From positions 1 to 58,487 of the forward strand of contig NZ_JABELD010000118.1 in NCBI RefSeq assembly GCF_018853445.1: a stretch of 58,487 nt of DNA, written 5' to 3'. Each line of letters begins with the position of its first letter. The stretch's first letter is position 1. The notes beneath the pieces are model-generated. The model saw only the letters and a program-made list of their open reading frames with translations. It made no database searches and was not told where the DNA came from. This DNA is from Acidithiobacillus concretivorus (GTDB taxonomy: Bacteria; Pseudomonadota; Gammaproteobacteria; Acidithiobacillales; Acidithiobacillaceae). The translations under genes were made by a program, and so were the position numbers. Below, piece after piece: positions 33,181 to 41,908 of the stretch.

Positions 33181-33852
33181 CTAAAACTGCATTCCTAAGC
33201 CCACATCTCCCCGCAATATATTGGGTGCACCATGCTGGGTGAAATCATCATCGTGTAATCCAATATAAAGGGAGACGTTTGCCATTAATGGGTAATAAGC
33301 ATTTACACCCATTTGCAACAGATCCGATGAGCTGTTGAATGTCGTGGGTGCCAACCCTGAGACGTGTTGGGTCTCTGAAATACCACCAAGGTATCCGATA
33401 TATCCTGTCAAATTGACGACGGGTAACGAGGCCGCCGCATACAAACCACCACCCAAGCCATTGGTACTGAGGGAAGAATGATAGTCATAGTAACTGTTGG
33501 ACTGGGCAAAGCGGTTATATTCATATCCTACGTAGGGCCCAACAGCCAGCATGTTGCTGGCATTGAAAAGATAGCCAAGTTTGAGTCCGATCGTATTGGT
33601 ATTGCCACCAGTATAGCCCTGATAGGTAGCTCCGAATTCGTGACGATATTTCGCAGTACCAAACAACCCGCCATTGTAGAGACTGGCGCGTAGACCCAAT
33701 CCGCCGGTGGTATTTCCATACTGATTGGTGGCGCCCTGTAGGCTGCCTGAAACACCAATCTGGTTCATCACGTCATATACGGATGCCTCCGCAGCTATGG
33801 GCAAAGTGAGCGCAAGGGCGAATGCGGTTAACCCAATTTTTTTCTGGATCAT
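33181..33852 (-). CDS. Small outer-membrane beta-barrel protein
   Basis: 223 residues with a signal peptide (IGLTAFALALTLPIAAEA) and AGGAG site. The sequence alternates hydrophobic and polar residues with many Gly/Tyr/Asn (LGLRASLYNGGLFGTAKYRHEFGATYQGY, GPYVGYEYNRFA) and ends in a terminal Phe (GLGMQF), the hallmark of an outer-membrane barrel. About eight strands fit the length. Substrate or partner cannot be told. The gap 33000-33180 before the lipoprotein gene is empty. Confidence 0.72.
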   Translation of the reverse strand: MIQKKIGLTAFALALTLPIAAEASVYDVMNQIGVSGSLQGATNQYGNTTGGLGLRASLYNGGLFGTAKYRHEFGATYQGYTGGNTNTIGLKLGYLFNASNMLAVGPYVGYEYNRFAQSNSYYDYHSSLSTNGLGGGLYAAASLPVVNLTGYIGYLGGISETQHVSGLAPTTFNSSSDLLQMGVNAYYPLMANVSLYIGLHDDDFTQHGAPNILRGDVGLGMQF

Positions 33853-34384
33853 CGGAATCTCCTGTCTGTTTAAACTAAAAAAGCCTGATTCTGAAAGAAT
33901 AACTTGAAGTCATTCCCCAACAATCAAACCGCCATTTGGGTTATGACAGTAGGCATGACAACCTCACTGGCAAACTTAGCTCTTGGACAGCAGGATATAT
34001 GCCAAAGGTTCCATTAGAATGAGATTATTAACAAATTCAGCATTCTGCATAACATACATAAAAGTTTACTTCGCTGAATCCATGAGTTCTCAGTGCGAGC
34101 CCAACCATTCTTCGCTGTATCTGTTGCATTAAAGCGACAATCTTCACCAGGGCTTCTTCCCGACTATATGATTCAGATGAATTCAGGTAAGTCAGCTAAG
34201 CTTGTTTCCATAGCCTCCTGGCGGGGAGCTTGATGAGTATAACCTGTTCATCATTATAGGGATGCTCCGCTTAATTCGAAAAACATGACCACAAAGCGGA
34301 AAAGTGGTATGAGTAGATTAATTGATTTACGGACACCCGTGATTGATTGATGAAGTAACACCCGATCCATAGAGGAGAAACCAC
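33853..34384. other. Intergenic, divergent promoter region
   Basis: 532 bases between the barrel gene (minus) and a small lipoprotein (plus). I see no gene. Near 34229-34251 TTGATG-17-ATTATA is a very weak promoter candidate for the plus strand. Confidence 0.4.
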
Positions 34385-34621
34385 ATGTTGGATAAAGCTC
34401 TTTGCGTGTTAAGACGACACGTGTGGCAATCTGTTTTACGTATAGCTATCCTGGGTCTTTTGGCGGCATTGGCGGGCTGTTATGCCTACCGTCCCGGCCC
34501 ACCCAGGGGACCTGCCGGTTATTATGCACATCCCGCACCACCTCCTCCGCCTGGAGGGCCGGTAGGTCCTGGTGCTTATTATCAGCAACCGGGTCCGCCG
34601 CAGCCGCCGCCTCCTCCGTGA
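34385..34621 (+). CDS. Small proline-rich lipoprotein, 78 aa
   Basis: Starts after GAGGAGA. A hydrophobic segment (LRIAILGLLAALAGC) with lipobox LAGC, then a tail of Pro/Gly/Tyr (YRPGPPRGPAGYYAHPAPPP..). It resembles the Pro-rich genes on the other strand at 31.9-33.0 kb. A good terminator follows. Confidence 0.65.
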   Translation: MLDKALCVLRRHVWQSVLRIAILGLLAALAGCYAYRPGPPRGPAGYYAHPAPPPPPGGPVGPGAYYQQPGPPQPPPPP

Positions 34622-34685
34622 ATGATTCTGTCAGACGATTCAAAATTCAGGATGGATTAGTTTTCAGTGTAAGACCGAGCAATTA

Positions 34686-34720
34686 ACGCTCCATTGATTA
34701 CAGAATGGAGCGTACTTTTT
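34686..34720 (+). terminator. Intrinsic terminator of the 34385-34621 gene
   Basis: Stem ACGCTCCATT / AATGGAGCGT with loop GATTACAG, followed by ACTTTTTTAG. The remaining gap up to 35033 holds no gene that I can see. Confidence 0.82.
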
Positions 34721-35033
34721 TAGAAAATGTTCAAATGGCAGATTTTTCTTAAAGTTAGTTATCCAAGCCTCTGCAATATTAAAATAACAAATCCGTACCG
34801 GTTACTGACGGATTATCCAGCACTACTCAAACGCTACAGGGGTCAAATGTAGCTGCAGTGTTTGCTGATGGTGCTCTTGGTCTTGCCCATTCAACCAAAA
34901 AATGCCCAGTAATCACTTAAGACCAGCGATTCTGTGCAAAACCATCTATAATAAGTGCCTACTTCCTGCTTTTGGTCCAAGCCAGCTTCTGTAATATATC
35001 GGTGAAGTAGTTTAGAGGCTGAGGAGAGGACGC

Positions 35034-35624
35034 ATGTCAAAACTGAAAATTGCCGTTCTGTTTACCGTCACCTGCTTTTTTTCCAGCTGGGCTTGGGCGC
35101 ATGCAGCCGGACCCACTCCTGAAGCTCTGTGGAAAGAAGTGCAAATTTTGCAAAAAACGCACGCCATAATGCCCGGAAGCACGCCCTTTCAGCTGGGATC
35201 TCGGACGGTGGATCCATACACTGTGGACTTGGCCAACCCTTTGGCAATATCCAGTATAGAAAAAGCCGGTGGGATACTGAAAGTGACCCGCTATAGTAAC
35301 AGTAGCCTGGTGATCAAAGAAAATTACAATGCCCACAAACAGTTGGTTGGCGTTACCGCCATGCTGAAGGCCGCAAAATTTGATCCTTCAGACCGCAACT
35401 GGATCATGGCAGCCTATGATCCTACCGGTAAAGTCCTGGCTTATGGCAAAGTAGGCAGCTGTATCGCCTGTCACGTACTGGTCCGCCATCAGGACTTGGT
35501 TTTTGCTCCACCGCCAACACAATTATTGCCGATCACCACTTGGAAAGCGTTTTTCTCCAAGCAGGAAATGAATCCGGCTTACGTGGCACTGATTCATAAA
35601 CATCCCGAGGCTGTCGTTCAGTAG
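35034..35624 (+). CDS. Cytochrome P460-family c-type heme protein
   Basis: 196 residues with a signal peptide (IAVLFTVTCFFSSWAWAHA) and a single CxxCH heme site near the C-terminus (GSCIACHVLVRHQDLVF), the P460 arrangement. The region before it (NWIMAAYDPTGKVLAYGKVG) matches the family. Characterised P460 proteins oxidise hydroxylamine or detoxify NO, with a Lys or similar cross-link to heme that cannot be judged from sequence. The start follows GAGGAGAGG. It is followed 24 bases later by an exported DsrE-like gene. Confidence 0.85.
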   Translation: MSKLKIAVLFTVTCFFSSWAWAHAAGPTPEALWKEVQILQKTHAIMPGSTPFQLGSRTVDPYTVDLANPLAISSIEKAGGILKVTRYSNSSLVIKENYNAHKQLVGVTAMLKAAKFDPSDRNWIMAAYDPTGKVLAYGKVGSCIACHVLVRHQDLVFAPPPTQLLPITTWKAFFSKQEMNPAYVALIHKHPEAVVQ

Positions 35625-35648
35625 CCGCTCATCAAGGAGGATATTCCC

Positions 35649-36140
35649 ATGCAACGTTTTATTCTGGCCTTTCTGTTTCTCTCTATTGGCTGCCTATTCA
35701 CCAATGCCCAGGCTGAAAAGCTCAATGACACTACGGCACTATCCGGCTTGCATAATGCAAAGGCCGTGTTTTTGGTGAATATGCGTAACCCGGCGGCTGT
35801 GGATCACCTGGTTCAGGTCATCGGTTTAACACGCAAGCAACTTCTGCAACAAAAGGTGACGCCGCACTTCATCGTGGTCTTTATCGGTCCAGATGTCGCA
35901 TTTCTGACCAAAGATCGTCGGGGCATACCTTACACAGAAGAAAGAGATATCGCGGGGATTCAGGGAGAAATCCAGAAGCTCAGCCAGAAAGGCATCCAGT
36001 TTCAGGCTTGTGGCGTGGCGCTACACGGTATGGACGTATCTCCGAGCATGTTGATTCCGAGCGTGACACCGGTTGAGAGTGGCTTCATCTCTACCATCGC
36101 CTACCAAGAAAAAGGCTATGCTTTGGTTTCCGTTTATTAA
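35649..36140 (+). CDS. Exported DsrE-family protein
   Basis: 163 residues. A signal peptide (FILAFLFLSIGCLFTNAQA) is followed by a DsrE/DsrF-like fold: AKAVFLVNMRNPAAVDHLVQVI, HFIVVFIGPDVAFLTKD, and IQFQACGVALHGMDV with the conserved Cys. The family carries sulfane sulfur on this Cys. A periplasmic version next to a P460 cytochrome suggests a shared redox role in the periplasm. AAGGAGG precedes the ATG. Confidence 0.8.
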   Translation: MQRFILAFLFLSIGCLFTNAQAEKLNDTTALSGLHNAKAVFLVNMRNPAAVDHLVQVIGLTRKQLLQQKVTPHFIVVFIGPDVAFLTKDRRGIPYTEERDIAGIQGEIQKLSQKGIQFQACGVALHGMDVSPSMLIPSVTPVESGFISTIAYQEKGYALVSVY

Positions 36141-36295
36141 AATAATGCATATCTGCTTGTATCTTGCCCCCCACTGTTGGGTCGGCAAAAGTAGGTAGTG
36201 CGTTAAGTCGGGTAGCGCTTTTTATGTGCATGGCATATCTTCTAACATCCCAATCCGATTGCATAACTAACCTACAGCAAGCCAGAGAAAGAACG

Positions 36296-36604
36296 ATGAA
36301 TAAATCAACCATGATGGAAAATATCTATCATCAGTTACGTGTTCAGGGATACAAAGACTTATCACGACAGGATGTCATTATGGCCGTCGGATTGATCCTT
36401 GATCATTGTGCCCACGCCTTGGCCGAGGCGGAGCGTATTGAGATTCGGGATTTTGGGGTGTTTTCCCTGCACATTATTGCGGCCCGCGCGGGGCGGAATC
36501 CGAAGACGGGGAAATCGGTGGATGTCCCCGAGAAACGCACTGTACATTTCAAGCCCGGTACGGCGATGCGCGTACAAGTCAATCAGAATAATCGTAGCTT
36601 TTGA
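36296..36604 (+). CDS. HU/IHF-family DNA-binding protein, IHF-like
   Basis: 102 residues starting at MNKSTMMENIYH; the open frame extends upstream but has no start site, and the chosen ATG has only a weak AGAGAAAG. The family arm is AARAGRNPKTGKSVDVPEKRTVHFKPG, and the dimer helices are the N-terminal 45 residues (RQDVIMAVGLILDHCAHALAEAERIEIRDFGVF). It is likely an accessory nucleoid protein of a mobile region, as a second HU-like gene follows 140 bases on. Confidence 0.82.
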   Translation: MNKSTMMENIYHQLRVQGYKDLSRQDVIMAVGLILDHCAHALAEAERIEIRDFGVFSLHIIAARAGRNPKTGKSVDVPEKRTVHFKPGTAMRVQVNQNNRSF

Positions 36605-36741
36605 TGAAATGACGCTGATCACCGACATCACTTCTTCGGGTAAATACTATCCACCACGCATCGCCTGTCCATACACTGCATTGCGCATTTTATGACATTC
36701 CTCTACATTCCAGAGGTGCATATTTTTGAAAGAGGTCTCTC

Positions 36742-37017
36742 ATGAATAAATCCGAATTTGTCGCCGCACTGGCCTTGCATGGTGCCATGTCCAAAGCGGA
36801 CGCAGAAAAATGTTACCAGGTGTTTCGACATACTCTGGAGACCGAATTGCTGGTCGCCGGAAAAATCACCTTCCCCGGATTCTGTTCTGTTGAGATCGTG
36901 GATAAACCCGCGCGTAAAGCGCGGAACCCGGCTACGGGACAGGAAATTGAAGTGCCTGCCAAGAAAAGTATCAAGTTCAAGGCGGGGAAAGAGTTTGCCG
37001 ATAAAGTGAATCACTGA
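36742..37017 (+). CDS. HU-family DNA-binding protein
   Basis: 91 residues: MNKSEFVAALALHGAMSKADAEKC, FRHTLETELLVAGKITFPGF, then the DNA-binding arm VDKPARKARNPATGQEIEVPAKKSIKFKAGKEFADKV. HU proteins bend DNA. Its ribosome site is GAAAGAGG. A coiled-coil gene begins ten bases after its stop. With the preceding IHF-like gene it makes two diverged nucleoid-type genes side by side. Confidence 0.87.
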   Translation: MNKSEFVAALALHGAMSKADAEKCYQVFRHTLETELLVAGKITFPGFCSVEIVDKPARKARNPATGQEIEVPAKKSIKFKAGKEFADKVNH

Positions 37018-37027
37018 AGGACAGAAC

Positions 37028-37375
37028 ATGACAGAAAGTAAAAAACGGGTGCGTCGGACTCCAGAACAGCGAATCGCGGATCTGGAGAAAAAACAGGCAG
37101 CGATTCTGGAGCGTCAGAAAGCGGCGCTGGCCAGAATTGAGGCCGCAAAAAAACGGCTGATGCAGTCCCCATCAGCCCGCAAGGACAGAATGGCGCAGGA
37201 CAAGCGCTTTGTGCGGGCGGCACAGGCGCTGGCTCCGGAATGGGACTCTCGACACTTTATCGCCGCCATCGAAAAAGCCCTTCAGGAAGATGCGGATGTG
37301 CTGCAGGCGCGTGGAGAATCCCTGTTGAAAGAACATGGCCAGCCCAAGCGGGGTAGACGGCCCCGGGGTAGTTAA
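37028..37375 (+). CDS. Basic coiled-coil protein, 115 aa
   Basis: Highly charged, helical: MTESKKRVRRTPEQRIADLEKKQAAI..RQKAALARIEAAKKRLM, with a basic tail (GQPKRGRRPRGS). The pattern is common in plasmid mobilisation or accessory proteins of integrative elements, but there is no signature that would fix the role. Cotranscribed with the HU gene. Confidence 0.6.
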   Translation: MTESKKRVRRTPEQRIADLEKKQAAILERQKAALARIEAAKKRLMQSPSARKDRMAQDKRFVRAAQALAPEWDSRHFIAAIEKALQEDADVLQARGESLLKEHGQPKRGRRPRGS

Positions 37376-37497
37376 ACGTGCGGACGACAGGACGCCGCCA
37401 GGTGACCGGTTTTATGGGGATAGCAACGCGATAAGGAGGAAGCGGGACAGAGGCTATCCGCCCTGGGCATGGGGTCAGAGGGTGCCCGCGAAACAAC

Positions 37498-37737
37498 ATG
37501 ATTAAAGCCCTGTTTTCTAATTTTGAAGAGATGATTACCCCCCGAATTATTTCGGTGGTTTTCATTTTGCTGGTGATTTTTGATTTCTTTTCGGCCATTG
37601 GGGTGATGAGCCAGTTTTTTGGAGGATATGACACAGGTGCGCTGACGAACATCATCGGCATTATTGTCGGGATTTTCTATTTTGTTTTTTCGGTAGTGGT
37701 TAGTCGGGTGTTTTGCGAACTGCGCAGGGGATTTTGA
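37498..37737 (+). CDS. DUF4282-family small membrane protein
   Basis: 79 residues with two membrane helices (IISVVFILLVIFDFFSAIGVMSQFF and IIGIIVGIFYFVFSVVVSRVFCEL). The layout, including the terminal RVFCEL, matches DUF4282. Function unknown. Few ribosome-site features: AACATG follows a non-purine stretch. Confidence 0.7.
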   Translation: MIKALFSNFEEMITPRIISVVFILLVIFDFFSAIGVMSQFFGGYDTGALTNIIGIIVGIFYFVFSVVVSRVFCELRRGF

Positions 37738-37931
37738 AACACCTAGACAGCAATAACGGATGACTTGCTGATGGGTTCGTCATGGATAGCGCTGCCGAGT
37801 AGGTTCGTCTCAGAGAATGGGAGAAGCCTGTGTGCATATCGCCTATATTCCCTTGAGAAGCCTCTCTCAGGCGCAGGGAATACCATGATGCTCCCCATCA
37901 GGGCTGGATCTCCCTGCTGGAATACCCCGAA

Positions 37932-39137
37932 ATGACGGATTCCCAACGGTCTTCTGCAGCAAGTCTGGTGATTACGTCCGCGCCCAGCGTGCCCTTATCC
38001 GCTGCTCAGAAAAGCTTTAATCGGCTGAGTCGGCAGATTGCCCGGATTCAACGGGACATTCAGGACTGGGAGACGACCATGGCGCAGATCCAGCGGCGCG
38101 CCTTAGAAGAACTGGTGCCGGTGCAGCAGCAGTTTCAGGCATTGCGCCAGGATCTGTTGCTGCAGCTGGATGCGAGCAGTCAGACGCTGCGGTTCGGCAA
38201 GGTCGCCCGGGCGACTTTGTCCCAGTCGATCAGCGAACTGGCCCTGGGTTTGCTTCAGGAGGTCCCGGAGGGGACCGCATCTCATGGAGCGATTCAGGAG
38301 ATTTACCAGCGGCATACGCCCGAGCCCGAGAGTCCTCTTGACGACACAGCGTTGCGCGGTGCCGTCGCCGAGTATTTTGATCTGCCTCCCGAAGCCATAG
38401 CCGAAGAATCCCCGGAGTCCTTGGTCGCGTTCGTGGAACAGATGCTGCGCGAACGGTCGGCGGCGCAATTGGATGCGCAATTGGCGGCAGCGCGTCAGGA
38501 GAATGCAGAAGGCGGCGACGACCCGGAAGCGCTAGAGCCTTCCCGGGAGAAGGGGCAAACATCGGCACAAAGTGGCCGGGAGAGTCAAAGGGCCGCCCAG
38601 GCGGAACAGATCCGTCAAGCGCTGCAGACGATTTACCGGCAGCTGGTTCGGGTGATTCACCCGGATCGGGAGCCGGATGCCGAGCGGCGACTTCACAAAA
38701 CGGTTCTGATGCAACGGGCCAATCAGGCTTATACCGAAAAGGATCTGCTGCAGCTTCTGGCCCTGCAGCAGGAACTGGGACAAATCGACGAGCAGATGTT
38801 GGGGACCTGGGGAGAAGAGACCCTTAAAACCTACAACCGGGTGCTCAAGGCGCATGTCGAAGGGCTGCAGCATCAGGTGGAGGAAATTCAGGCGCGGGCA
38901 TCGGCCTGCGTGGGGGTGCCGACTTTCTTCACTCTCACCCGCCGGGATTTGATGCGGGATTTTGAGGAGACGCTGCGGGAGATGCGGGCGGCCGTAGTGG
39001 GAATGCAAGTGGACCTGCAGAAGTTGCAGTCAGAAGAGCCCCTGAAGGCTTGGCTGCAACAACAGCGCCGTGCCATCCGGCGCCAGGCGCAGAGGGATTG
39101 GGATACGGAGATGTACTGGGTACAAAATGAGGCATAA
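37932..39137 (+). CDS. Coiled-coil protein with J-domain-like segment
   Basis: 401 residues. The N-terminal half is coiled coil (SFNRLSRQIARIQRDIQDWETTMAQIQRRALEEL). Near residue 240 comes TIYRQLVRVIHPDREPD and about twenty residues later MQRANQAYTEKDLLQLLALQQELG, which is helix II, the HPD tripeptide and helix III of a J domain. It lacks a DnaJ zinc region. Such proteins occur in integrative elements and may recruit an Hsp70; no DnaK gene is nearby. It has no good ribosome site. Confidence 0.65.
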   Translation: MTDSQRSSAASLVITSAPSVPLSAAQKSFNRLSRQIARIQRDIQDWETTMAQIQRRALEELVPVQQQFQALRQDLLLQLDASSQTLRFGKVARATLSQSISELALGLLQEVPEGTASHGAIQEIYQRHTPEPESPLDDTALRGAVAEYFDLPPEAIAEESPESLVAFVEQMLRERSAAQLDAQLAAARQENAEGGDDPEALEPSREKGQTSAQSGRESQRAAQAEQIRQALQTIYRQLVRVIHPDREPDAERRLHKTVLMQRANQAYTEKDLLQLLALQQELGQIDEQMLGTWGEETLKTYNRVLKAHVEGLQHQVEEIQARASACVGVPTFFTLTRRDLMRDFEETLREMRAAVVGMQVDLQKLQSEEPLKAWLQQQRRAIRRQAQRDWDTEMYWVQNEA

Positions 39138-39181
39138 AGTCTCGTTGGTGGCTCAAATATTAGACTAAGGGAACATGACAA

Positions 39182-39433
39182 ATGGCAAAATTAGGCAGCA
39201 AGAAAAGACCGATAATCGTGCGTGTTGAGTCCGAAGCTACCGCCCAATATGTGGCTGAAACCTGTGAGTCAAGAGGATGGCAATTCATCATAGGCTTTGA
39301 GTCACCGGAAGATTTGACTGACTTGGAAAACGCTTTGAATCCACCAATACCCGTACAAGTTGAAAAAATCGATAGAAATGCACCTTGCCCATGTGGAAGC
39401 GGAAAGAAATACAAGAAATGCTGTGCCTTGTAG
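39182..39433 (+). CDS. Small SEC-C motif protein (PBPRA1643 type)
   Basis: 83 residues ending in the zinc-binding SEC-C motif [19 protein letters not shown]. The N-terminal 60 residues ([43 protein letters not shown]) match the small PBPRA1643-type proteins that carry this motif at the end. It lies 44 bases after the J-like gene. Confidence 0.82.
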   Translation: MAKLGSKKRPIIVRVESEATAQYVAETCESRGWQFIIGFESPEDLTDLENALNPPIPVQVEKIDRNAPCPCGSGKKYKKCCAL

Positions 39434-39607
39434 TGTGTTGGAACACCTCATTGCCAATCAGCGAAGAGCCAAATGGAATTTTAGGTACACCGGGTTTTTC
39501 TGCGCGTCATCGGCGGCCCTGTTTCCAGCTGTTCCAGCTTCGATTTTTGGGGATTTACCGGGTGTGGTGAGATGCACGACCAGGATGTTTCAACCAGAGA
39601 ATCTTTG

Positions 39608-39733
39608 ATGAAATCCAGACTGAATTTTACCGATGTTAATGTATGCCCGGTAGAAATGCTGTCTTGCAATCCCGGCCAGCTTTGCCGCCTCTGTAACCGT
39701 CACTTTTGTCCTGTCACCTTCTGGAACATTTAA
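39608..39733 (+). CDS. Possible 41-aa Cys-rich protein
   Basis: ATG to TAA frame with five Cys in 22 residues (CPVEMLSCNPGQLCRLCNRHFC), a zinc-ribbon-like spacing. There is no good ribosome site, so it may be a remnant. Gap 39434-39806 holds nothing else. Confidence 0.3.
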   Translation: MKSRLNFTDVNVCPVEMLSCNPGQLCRLCNRHFCPVTFWNI

Positions 39734-39806
39734 TGTCTTGGTGACATTGTAAATTGTCGCCTCTCGAAAATCATCATTCTTTCATTTTTGTGATATCCTA
39801 TGAGAT

Positions 39807-40232
39807 ATGCTAAAAATCGTTCTCGATACCTCCGTACTGACCAGCGCCCTGCGTAGTAACTTGGGGGCCAGCCACGCTGTAATGCGGCTGGTCGGGTTGG
39901 GGCAGATAACCGTATTGGCAACACCCGCTTTGTTCATGGAGTACGAAGCGGTACTGACAAGACCCGAGCAATTAGCAGTGTCTCAGCTGACCATTCAAGA
40001 GGTCGGTCGATTCCTGGACGCTTTTGCTGGCCTTTGCAGCCCGGTAGACATTCATTTCCACTGGCGGCCACAACTCAACGATCCGAACGATGAAATGGTT
40101 CTGGAGGCCGCCGTAAACGGTCACGCTGATGCTCTAATTACTTTCAACATGGCGCACTTCGCGGTGGCTGCGCCCCGCTTCAATCTCCCCCTATGGCTAC
40201 CCAAACAACTTTTGATGGAGGTTCGCCAATGA
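39807..40232 (+). CDS. PIN-domain toxin (COG1569 family)
   Basis: 141 residues: the first acidic residue LDTSVLTSAL, then LFMEYEAVL, and NDPNDEMVLEAAVNGHADALITFN with the other acids. PIN toxins are Mg-dependent ribonucleases, often cleaving tRNA or rRNA. Stop overlaps the next start (ATGA), which encodes an antitoxin. Toxin-first order is usual for COG1569. Confidence 0.85.
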   Translation: MLKIVLDTSVLTSALRSNLGASHAVMRLVGLGQITVLATPALFMEYEAVLTRPEQLAVSQLTIQEVGRFLDAFAGLCSPVDIHFHWRPQLNDPNDEMVLEAAVNGHADALITFNMAHFAVAAPRFNLPLWLPKQLLMEVRQ

Positions 40233-40483
40233 ACAAGGCCGCCTATGCCCTGAAACTGCCACAATCCCTCAAGACCGCTGCCCAACGGCTGGCACGGGAA
40301 GATGGGGTATCACTCAATCAGTGGATCACGGTTGCTCTCGCTGAAAAGGTCGGTGCCGTGGAAACGGCTGCCGATTTCTTCAAACGGCGCGGCAGTAATG
40401 CAAGCCCTGCTGACTTTCAGGAGATTCTGAACAAGGTCAGAAGTAACCCGCCAGCCAAAGGCGACGATCTGCCTGAATGGTGA
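40229..40483 (+). CDS. Ribbon-helix-helix / HicB-like antitoxin
   Basis: 84 residues from MNKAAYALKLPQSLK, overlapping the toxin stop. KLPQSLKTAAQRLAREDGVSLNQWITVALAEKVG is a ribbon-helix-helix DNA-binding motif; the C-terminal tail (DDLPEW) probably contacts the toxin. The pair probably represses its own promoter. Confidence 0.82.
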   Translation: MNKAAYALKLPQSLKTAAQRLAREDGVSLNQWITVALAEKVGAVETAADFFKRRGSNASPADFQEILNKVRSNPPAKGDDLPEW

Positions 40484-40591
40484 TGGATTCTACCCTTGGC
40501 TTGACGCATCATCTGATGAGAATGACGCAACGGATTTTTCAGGTGATCACCGTAATGTCCCATCATCGGTGCCTAATGCGTCGGTCCCCCT

Positions 40592-41290
40592 TTGCCGGTG
40601 CGTAATCCGGGACACCCCCATCATCCACACTGGGTGGTACCACTTTTCCTGGGGGCACAAGGGACGCCCTATCGACATTCCGTGGTTGCCAACGTGGTGG
40701 CCCTGCTGCCCTTGCAACACGGCCAATTCCCTTTTTGGCGCAATCTGCCGCTTCCTGCCTTGAGTTCGGTCTTTCTGCTGTGCCGGGATGGCTTTCTGGA
40801 AAGCCGTTATCCGCCGCCCACGCAAAGCACCTTTGGTGCCCCCCAAAACGGCATTGCTGCCCAGTCCATCCGGGCGCATCCCCAGGCCCGCTCTGCCAGC
40901 TTTTATGGCCTGGCTACGGCAGTCAATCAATGGCGGCTCGGGGCCTGGAACCAGGTGCGGGGCTATCCGCTGGTGGCCGGTGTGGGACTGCCGCGTTCCT
41001 TTCTGCTGGCCGCCTGGTGGAATCGGATGACCGGACCTTTGGCTGCCATGCTGGCTCTGCTGCTGCTTTCGACCTTCGGCTATTGGACCTTTCGCCGCAT
41101 CGGCGAAGACCGGCAGCGTGAAAGATCGGCCCATGATCTGATGTTGTGGGAGGCCAAGGAGCGGGCGGAAGTCACCCTCCATTCCATTGGTGACGGGGTG
41201 ATAACGACCGACACCCAAGGTCGGATCACGGATGTCAATCCCGTGGCTGAATCCATGCTGGGTTCTGCCCGCTCAGATATTCTGGGGCAA
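40592..41290 (+). pseudogene. Sensor protein fragment (periplasmic domain, TM, PAS)
   Basis: A frame with the expected order of a membrane signalling protein: a periplasmic sensing region (ALSSVFLLCRDGFLESRYPPPT..AVNQWRLGAWNQVRGYPLVAGVG), a membrane segment (GPLAAMLALLLLSTFGYWTF) and the first part of a PAS domain (AEVTLHSIGDGVITTDTQGRITDVNPVAESML). After this the frame enters an IS fragment, so the signalling output domain, probably GGDEF/EAL, is lost. The N-terminus before PHWVVPLFLGAQGTPYRHS is also not complete. Confidence 0.72.
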
Positions 41291-41560
41291 AGCGCGGGAG
41301 ATACGCGCCTATGATCAGGTCTTTCTGCTCAAAACCCTGCGCTGCCCGGTGCGGGTCGTCTGGGTCTTTCGCAAAACCCAGTGGGTGGCCTTTCTTCACG
41401 ACGGATCTGACCCTCTCCGTCACCCAGATCATCGAATACTATGGCGCCCGCTGGAAAATCGAAGCCGGCTTCAAAGAAATCAAACAGGAAATCGGGAGCG
41501 CCCGCAGCCAGAACCGTACCGCCGACGCGGTCACCAACCACCTCCATTTCTGCTAATTGC
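41284..41560 (+). mobile_element. IS4-like transposase fragment
   Basis: Two frames joined by a one-base shift: AREIRAYDQVFLLKTLRCPV..VVWVFRKTQWVAFL and FFTTDLTLSVTQIIEYYGARWKIEAGFKEIKQEIGSARSQNRTADAVTNHLHFC. The ARWKIEAGFKEIKQ region carries the final acidic residue of the DDE triad. No terminal repeats. It cuts the sensor gene at its left edge and the gene 41531-41809 at its right edge. Confidence 0.7.
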
Positions 41561-41809
41561 TATTGTAGAAGCCCAACCGAGGGCTTCGGATTCTTCTTGG
41601 TTTATGTGAAAAAGTGGGTAGCGGAAGGGGCGATCTAGTGACGGGATAAACCTTAATTGCGCGTCGATAGGGTGGTCAGTGTAATAGCCACATTTAATCT
41701 TCCCCTCTGCCCCTAACCGCAGCAGCACATCCTCTGATCTTTCCCACCTCTCCGCCACTTCTGCCAGGGTGTAATATTCTGGCTCTAGCAACTGTGGTAC
41801 GGCCATCAT
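41531..41809 (-). CDS. Helix-turn-helix protein, C-terminus cut by the IS fragment
   Basis: 92 residues: LEPEYYTLAEVAERWERSEDVLLRLGAEGKI, a MerR-like winged helix-turn-helix entry. After about residue 75 the reading frame runs into the IS4 fragment. Its original function is unknown; similar proteins are found in integrative elements. Confidence 0.55.
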   Translation of the reverse strand: MMAVPQLLEPEYYTLAEVAERWERSEDVLLRLGAEGKIKCGYYTDHPIDAQLRFIPSLDRPFRYPLFHINQEESEALGWASTIAISRNGGGW

Positions 41810-41908
41810 GCGCTCCTTCTCTGCGCTTCCTTCGGGAATAGGTGCCGATTCCAGCGGGAGAAGGGTTTCCCGTTTTCGCCCCGTCGGGCTATGAATCGGC
41901 GGTACAAC

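Noticed and set aside
36164-36295. Upstream extension of the IHF-like frame
   Set aside because: Outside the family length and without a start site.
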